Assembly: GCA_023437255.1 (NCBI GenBank)
Contig: JAEZGR010000278.1
Location: forward strand, 1-9,808
Length of the DNA stretch: 9,808 nucleotides
Source: Pseudomonadota bacterium
GTDB taxonomy: Bacteria; Pseudomonadota; Gammaproteobacteria; Burkholderiales; Burkholderiaceae_B
Direction of reading: 5' to 3'
Positions within the stretch are counted from its first letter, which is position 1; every line of letters starts with the position of its first letter. Position numbers and translations under genes: made by a program. Positions 5,512 through 9,808 of the stretch are shown here, in pieces. The notes under the pieces were generated by a model that searched no databases, had not been told where the DNA came from, and saw only the letters and a list, made by a program, of their open reading frames with translations.

Positions 5512-8343
5512 ATGGGAAGCACTGACACTTTCAACGCAAAGGGCGTACTCGACGTCAACGGCAAGGCATACGAAATTTACCGGCTCAAGGCCGTTGCCGA
5601 TGCCGGGTTCGATGTCGCCTCACTGCCGTACAGCCTGAAGATTCTTCTCGAGAATCTGCTGCGCACCGAAAACGGCACCGACATCACCGCTGAAGACATC
5701 AAGGCGCTTGCCGGCTGGAACCCCACCGCGGGTGAGTCACGCGAGATCGCCTTCACACCGGCCCGCGTGCTGCTTCAAGACTTCACCGGCGTGCCGGCGG
5801 TGGTCGATCTGGCGGCCATGCGCGAAGCCATGCAGCAGTTGGGCGGCGATGCACATCGCATCAATCCTCTGGCACCGGTCGAACTGGTCATCGACCACTC
5901 GGTCATCGTCGACGTGTTCGGCTCGCCCAACGCCTTCGCGCGCAACGTCGAGATCGAGTATGGCCGCAACCAGGAACGCTACCAGTTTCTGCGCTGGGGC
6001 CAGACTGCGTTCGACGACTTCAAGGTGGTGCCCCCGGGCACGGGCATCGTGCACCAGGTGAACCTCGAGCACCTCTCGCGCGTGGTGTTCACGCAAGAGA
6101 AGAACGGCGTGATTCAGGCCTACCCTGATTCCTGTGTGGGCACCGACTCGCACACGCCCATGGTGAACGGGCTCGGTATCGTGGCCTGGGGCGTAGGCGG
6201 CATCGAAGCCGAAGCCGCCATGCTGGGCCAACCCATTTCCATGCTCATTCCTGAAGTCGTGGGCTTCAAGCTGACGGGCTCGCTGCCCGAAGGTTCCACC
6301 GCCACCGACCTGGTGCTCACCATCACTGAAATGCTGCGTGAACACCGCGTGGTCGGCAAGTTCGTCGAATTCTATGGCCCGGGCGTGGCCTCCGTGCCGC
6401 TTGCCAACCGTGCCACCATCGGCAACATGAGCCCGGAATACGGCTCCACGCTGTCCATCTTCCCGATCGACGACGTCACGCTCAGCTACATGGCGCTGAC
6501 CGGCCGTTCTGCCGAACAGATCGCGCTGGTCGAGGCCTACGCCAAGGAACAAGGGCTCTGGCACGACCCCGACGCCTCGCCGCGTTATACCGAAACGCTC
6601 GAGCTCGACCTCTCGACCGTGGTTCCTTCCATCGCCGGTCCCAAGCGGCCGCAAGACCGTATCTCGCTGGCCGATTCCCGAGATGCCTTCCGGGCAGCGC
6701 TCTCGAATTACATCAGCGACGCTCCCGAGCCCTTGAAGGGTTACGACTCGGCGGTCGAAAGCACGTTCCCCGCGTCTGATCCGCCCTCGCCGGATCAGCC
6801 GGAAACGGTTTCGGCGGCACCCAACGAGCTCGAGCCGGAGCCCACCGACTCACTCGACACGCCCACCGTCAGCCAGCCCCGCAGGGCCCCCATCAAGGTC
6901 ACCATGGCCGATGGCAGCGAATGCCACATCGATCATGGGGCGGTGGTCATTGCCGCCATCACGTCGTGCACCAACACCTCGAACCCGGCGGTCATGATGG
7001 CCGCCGCCCTGCTGGCCAAGAACGCGGTCGAGAAAGGCCTGCAGCGCAAGCCCTGGGTCAAGACCAGCCTGGCGCCGGGCTCGCGCGTGGTCACCGATTA
7101 CTACGACAAGGCGGGCCTCACGCCTTACCTCGACGCCCTGGGCTTCAGCCTGGTGGGCTATGGCTGCACCACCTGCATCGGTAACTCGGGCCCGCTCATC
7201 CCAGAGGCCAGCCAGGCCATCAACGACTACGATCTGGCGGTGGTGTCGGTCCTCTCCGGCAACCGCAACTTCGAAGGGCGCATTCACTCTGAAGTGAAGA
7301 TGAACTACCTGATGTCGCCGCCGCTGGTCGTGGCTTACGCGCTGGCAGGCACCATGGACATCGACCTGTTCAACGAGCCCCTGGGTACCGACAAGGAAGG
7401 GCGACCGGTCTACCTGCGCGACATCTGGCCCTCGGCCGACGACGTTGCACGGGTGGTCGACAGCGCCATCGCTTCCGAGATGTACACCGCGGGCTACGCC
7501 GATGTGTTCGCCGGTGATGAGCGCTGGCGCAGCCTCACGACGCCCGAAGGCGCGCTGTTCCAGTGGGAAGAAGATTCCACCTATGTGCGCAAGCCGCCGT
7601 ACTTTGTGGACATGCCGCGTCACCCGGCGCCTGTGGGCGACATTGTGGGTGCACGCGTGCTGGCGAAGCTGGGCGATTCGGTCACGACCGACCACATCAG
7701 CCCGGCAGGTTCCATCGCCCCCAACTCGCCGGCCGCGCAATACCTCATTGCGCATGGCGTCGAGCCCAAAGACTTCAACTCCTACGGATCGCGCCGGGGC
7801 AATCACGAGGTCATGATTCGCGGCACGTTCGCCAACGTGCGGCTGCGCAACCAGCTGGCCCCGGGCACCGAGGGCGGCTACACACGCGACTTCACGCAGC
7901 CCGGCGGCCCGGTCTCCACCATCTACGACGCCTCGCGCAACTACCTGGCGGCAGGCACGCCGCTGGTCATCCTGGCGGGCAAGGAATACGGATCAGGTTC
8001 CTCGCGCGACTGGGCCGCCAAGGGTACGGTTCTGCTGGGCGTCAAGGCGGTCATTGCCGAATCGTTCGAGCGCATCCACCGTTCGAACCTGCTCGGCATG
8101 GGTGTGTTGCCCCTGCAGTATCTCGACGGGCAGAATGCCGAAACACTGGGTCTCACCGGCGAAGAAACCTTCGACATCATCGGGGTTTCGCAGTTGAACA
8201 CGGCCAACCACCTGAATACAGTTCGGGTGCGCGCCGGTGCGATCGAGTTCGACGCCCTTGTGCGTATCGATACGCCCAGCGAGGCGGCCTACTACCGGCA
8301 TGGCGGCATCATGCAGTACGTGTTGCGCAGTTTGCTGCACTAA
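5512..8343 (+). CDS. acnA: Aconitate hydratase A with extra acidic insert
   Basis: [4Fe-4S] enzyme of the TCA cycle converting citrate to isocitrate through cis-aconitate. It belongs to the AcnA/IRP1 branch: N-terminal [31 protein letters not shown] at 206-222, [12 protein letters not shown] at 724-735, and the swivel-domain [11 protein letters not shown] at 824-834. The cluster cysteines are Cys486 ([10 protein letters not shown]), Cys552 and Cys555 ([11 protein letters not shown]), all present. Length is 943 residues against about 890 for the family. The excess lies at about 404-458, between the conserved AGPKRPQDR segment and the [11 protein letters not shown] segment. This insert is rich in Pro, Glu, Ser, Asp and Thr and contains [13 protein letters not shown] (414-426). 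The reading frame is uninterrupted and composition resembles the flanks. A strong ribosome site precedes the ATG and a strong terminator follows the TAA. It appears to be transcribed alone. Confidence 0.97.
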   Translation: MGSTDTFNAKGVLDVNGKAYEIYRLKAVADAGFDVASLPYSLKILLENLLRTENGTDITAEDIKALAGWNPTAGESREIAFTPARVLLQDFTGVPAVVDLAAMREAMQQLGGDAHRINPLAPVELVIDHSVIVDVFGSPNAFARNVEIEYGRNQERYQFLRWGQTAFDDFKVVPPGTGIVHQVNLEHLSRVVFTQEKNGVIQAYPDSCVGTDSHTPMVNGLGIVAWGVGGIEAEAAMLGQPISMLIPEVVGFKLTGSLPEGSTATDLVLTITEMLREHRVVGKFVEFYGPGVASVPLANRATIGNMSPEYGSTLSIFPIDDVTLSYMALTGRSAEQIALVEAYAKEQGLWHDPDASPRYTETLELDLSTVVPSIAGPKRPQDRISLADSRDAFRAALSNYISDAPEPLKGYDSAVESTFPASDPPSPDQPETVSAAPNELEPEPTDSLDTPTVSQPRRAPIKVTMADGSECHIDHGAVVIAAITSCTNTSNPAVMMAAALLAKNAVEKGLQRKPWVKTSLAPGSRVVTDYYDKAGLTPYLDALGFSLVGYGCTTCIGNSGPLIPEASQAINDYDLAVVSVLSGNRNFEGRIHSEVKMNYLMSPPLVVAYALAGTMDIDLFNEPLGTDKEGRPVYLRDIWPSADDVARVVDSAIASEMYTAGYADVFAGDERWRSLTTPEGALFQWEEDSTYVRKPPYFVDMPRHPAPVGDIVGARVLAKLGDSVTTDHISPAGSIAPNSPAAQYLIAHGVEPKDFNSYGSRRGNHEVMIRGTFANVRLRNQLAPGTEGGYTRDFTQPGGPVSTIYDASRNYLAAGTPLVILAGKEYGSGSSRDWAAKGTVLLGVKAVIAESFERIHRSNLLGMGVLPLQYLDGQNAETLGLTGEETFDIIGVSQLNTANHLNTVRVRAGAIEFDALVRIDTPSEAAYYRHGGIMQYVLRSLLH

Positions 8344-8379
8344 GCATCAGTACCGGGCGGCACGAAACCGCGCCTCAAC

Positions 8380-8413
8380 GAAAGACAGCCCGCATGCGGG
8401 CTGTCTTTCTTTT
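8380..8413. terminator. Perfect palindromic intrinsic terminator after acnA
   Basis: A 30-base perfect palindrome (8380-8409), with left half GAAAGACAGCCCGCA and its exact complement following, is trailed by TTTT to 8413. It begins 36 bp after the acnA stop. It lies 18 bp from the stop of the convergent VOC gene, and the minus-strand arm also ends CTTTC, so it probably ends transcripts from both sides, better for acnA. Confidence 0.9.
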
Positions 8414-8431
8414 GCAGGAGCCTGAGCGCAA

Positions 8432-8857
8432 TTACTTGGCGAAGAGCTGGCTCATGTCCTTGAATGCCTTGAATTCCAGGGCATTGCCACAGGGATCGAG
8501 CAGGAACATGGTGGCCTGTTCACCCACCTGACCCTTGAAGCGGATATAGGGCTCGATCACGAACTGGGTGCCGAACGAGCGCAGGCGCTCGGCAAGCGCT
8601 TCCCATTGTTCCCACTGCAGCACGATACCGAAGTGTGGAACGGGGACGTCGTGGCCGTCGACCGGGTTCGTGCCGGCCTTTTCCTGATAGGGCATCTTGG
8701 GATGCTCGTGAATGACCAGCTGGTGCCCGTAGAAGTCGAAGTCGACCCAATGGTCGCTCGAACGGCCCTCTGCCAGGCCGAAGACCTCGCCGTAGAAATG
8801 GCGGGCGGCGGGCAGATCGTGGACGGGAATCGCCAGGTGAAACGGAGAAAGGCTCAT
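8432..8857 (-). CDS. VOC family (glyoxalase/extradiol dioxygenase superfamily) protein
   Basis: 141 residues made of two beta-alpha-beta-beta-beta modules. It begins [20 protein letters not shown], the standard opening of the first module. Candidate metal ligands are His7, His75 (PVPHFGIVL) and Glu128 (NALEFKAF), with His45/Gln46 and His50 nearby in [11 protein letters not shown]. The segment [15 protein letters not shown] at 118-132 is the typical second-module end. The ATG at 8855-8857 has AGGA (8865-8868) seven bases upstream. It starts 37 bp after the stop of the gamma-glutamyltransferase-family gene and is probably its co-transcribed partner. The superfamily includes glyoxalases, dioxygenases and resistance proteins; the reaction cannot be chosen from this sequence. 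Confidence 0.88.
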   Translation of the reverse strand: MSLSPFHLAIPVHDLPAARHFYGEVFGLAEGRSSDHWVDFDFYGHQLVIHEHPKMPYQEKAGTNPVDGHDVPVPHFGIVLQWEQWEALAERLRSFGTQFVIEPYIRFKGQVGEQATMFLLDPCGNALEFKAFKDMSQLFAK

Positions 8858-8894
8858 GATACGTTCCTGAAAAATGAGATCAAGATTCTAGCGC

Positions 8895-9808
8895 TCAGCG
8901 ACCCACCGCGTAACCCTGCATGCCGCGGGGGTTGGCGCCGGCGCGCAACACCAGGCGGCCTTCGGCATCGCGGCTCTGCGTGCACGCTGCCATGCGGCTT
9001 TCCGACCAGGGGTCGCCCACCTTGAGCTCGTGGCCCGCCTGCTGCAGGGCGGCGATGGTCTCTTCGGGAAAGCGTGATTCCAGTGAGATGCGGTTCAGTG
9101 TGGTCTTGCGCGGCCAGAACGATGCCGGGAAGTGGTCGACGTGCCAAGCCGGCGCGTCGATCGCCTCTTGCAGATTCATGCCATGCACGACGTGGCGCAG
9201 GAAGAAGCTGGGCGACCACTGATCCTGCTGATCGCCGCCGGGCGTGCCGAACACCATGTAGGGTTCGCCGTCACGCAGGGCCAACGACGGCGACAGGGTG
9301 GTGCAGGGGCGGATCTTGGGCGTGACCGTATTGGGCAGACCCTCGTCCATCCAGGTCATTTGCAGCCGGGTGCTGATCGCAAAGCCGAGCGACGGGATGA
9401 CCGGACTGGAAGACAGCCAGCCGCCCGAAGGCGTGGCCGAGACCATGTTGCCGTCGCGATCAATGACGTCGATGTGGCAGGTGTCGCCGACAAATACCTC
9501 GCGTTCGGCCCATTCCTGTACCGGCGGCAGGGTGACGAAGGTGGGTTCGCCAATGCCGAATCGCGTGTCAGCCTTGCTGAGGGTGCGCTCGGCGACCGCG
9601 AGGTCGGGCAGGCTCGGGTCGAGCCCCAACGGGCGGCCCGGGCGGAACTCGCGCGACGCCGAGTCGCCCACCAGTTGCCAGCGGTCACGCAGGTACTCGT
9701 CGGTAAGCAGCGCCATCTGCGCCTCGCGGTTGGCGTGCGGGGCGTCGCCATACCAGGCGAGGCGGTCAGCCATGGCCAGTTTGGTGGCTTCGGTGATGCG
9801 GTGTACGA
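8895..9808 (-). CDS. Gamma-glutamyltransferase family protein (5' partial)
   Basis: Ntn-hydrolase that self-cleaves before a threonine to make two subunits; family members transfer or hydrolyse gamma-glutamyl groups, for example from glutathione. The frame is open to the right edge, and the residues before the first ATG at 9773 (VHRITEATKLA) match the family's helix before ADRLAWYGD. The real start and any signal peptide are therefore outside the window. The likely nucleophile is the Thr in GDTCHIDVIDRDGN, codon at 9480-9482. The small subunit would then be 195 residues, normal for the family. Downstream, RPCTTLSPSLALRDGEPY and FGTPGGDQQDQWS correspond to the RPLSSMSP and GSPGG active-site regions of classical enzymes, with Thr-Thr for Ser-Ser. 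This resembles a side branch often annotated only at family level, so the substrate is uncertain. Confidence 0.9.
   Translation of the reverse strand, partial: VHRITEATKLAMADRLAWYGDAPHANREAQMALLTDEYLRDRWQLVGDSASREFRPGRPLGLDPSLPDLAVAERTLSKADTRFGIGEPTFVTLPPVQEWAEREVFVGDTCHIDVIDRDGNMVSATPSGGWLSSSPVIPSLGFAISTRLQMTWMDEGLPNTVTPKIRPCTTLSPSLALRDGEPYMVFGTPGGDQQDQWSPSFFLRHVVHGMNLQEAIDAPAWHVDHFPASFWPRKTTLNRISLESRFPEETIAALQQAGHELKVGDPWSESRMAACTQSRDAEGRLVLRAGANPRGMQGYAVGR

Noticed and set aside
5737..6654. Long minus-strand open frame (305 codons) inside acnA
   Set aside because: It is antisense to a fully conserved aconitase region, and its His/Gly/Val/Arg-rich translation matches no family. Long antisense frames are expected in GC-rich genes.
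6850..7806. Second long minus-strand open frame (318 codons) inside acnA
   Set aside because: It is a mirror of acnA codon bias, with no recognisable domain and no ribosome site noted.
5512..8343. AcnD (methylcitrate dehydratase) instead of AcnA
   Set aside because: Sequence and length fit the AcnA/IRP1 branch, and no prpB, prpC or prpF neighbours are present.
7563..8531. Plus-strand 322-codon frame overlapping the acnA 3' end and the VOC gene
   Set aside because: It is an out-of-frame shadow with Arg/Ala/Gly-rich translation, running through the acnA terminator.

Overview
The window looks like ordinary core chromosome of a GC-rich betaproteobacterium, probably Burkholderiales and perhaps Alcaligenaceae. 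That placement is inferred from the high GC content, the protein sequence style (Ffh, TrmB, AcnA, the GGDQQDQWS-type gamma-glutamyltransferase) and recalled relatives; no search was run. There is no transposase, phage gene, CRISPR array or rRNA. Coding density is high on both strands.

Layout, left to right. The left edge cuts into ffh (signal recognition particle GTPase, + strand, N-terminus missing). It converges on a minus-strand cluster read as trmB (tRNA m7G46 methyltransferase), then pip (proline iminopeptidase), then thiS (sulfur carrier for thiazole synthesis). trmB and pip abut with stop and start codons touching, and thiS follows 28 bp later. A long imperfect hairpin separates the ends of ffh and thiS. 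Divergent from trmB is a tRNA-Gly(CCC) gene with a clear sigma70-type promoter. That promoter interleaves with a candidate promoter placing the trmB transcript start at or next to its ATG.

After the tRNA comes a + strand gene for a predicted lipoprotein with a SAM-methyltransferase fold. Its 3' end overlaps by 44 bp the 3' end of a convergent zinc-dependent alcohol dehydrogenase gene. A 165-bp divergent intergenic region then leads to a large acnA (aconitase A, 943 codons). It carries an acidic, proline-rich insert of about 50 residues just ahead of the first Fe-S cysteine. acnA ends at a strong palindromic terminator. On its far side lie two minus-strand genes: a small VOC-fold (glyoxalase/dioxygenase superfamily) protein and, upstream of it, a gamma-glutamyltransferase-family protein cut by the right edge.

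Most genes are recognisable housekeeping functions: protein targeting, tRNA modification, peptide turnover, thiamine biosynthesis, TCA cycle and aldehyde/alcohol redox. The most unusual items are the acnA insert with its FPASDPPS motif, the lipoprotein-targeted methyltransferase, the probably leaderless trmB start next to a tRNA promoter, and a thiS gene without a neighbouring thiG. No obviously new multi-gene system is visible.
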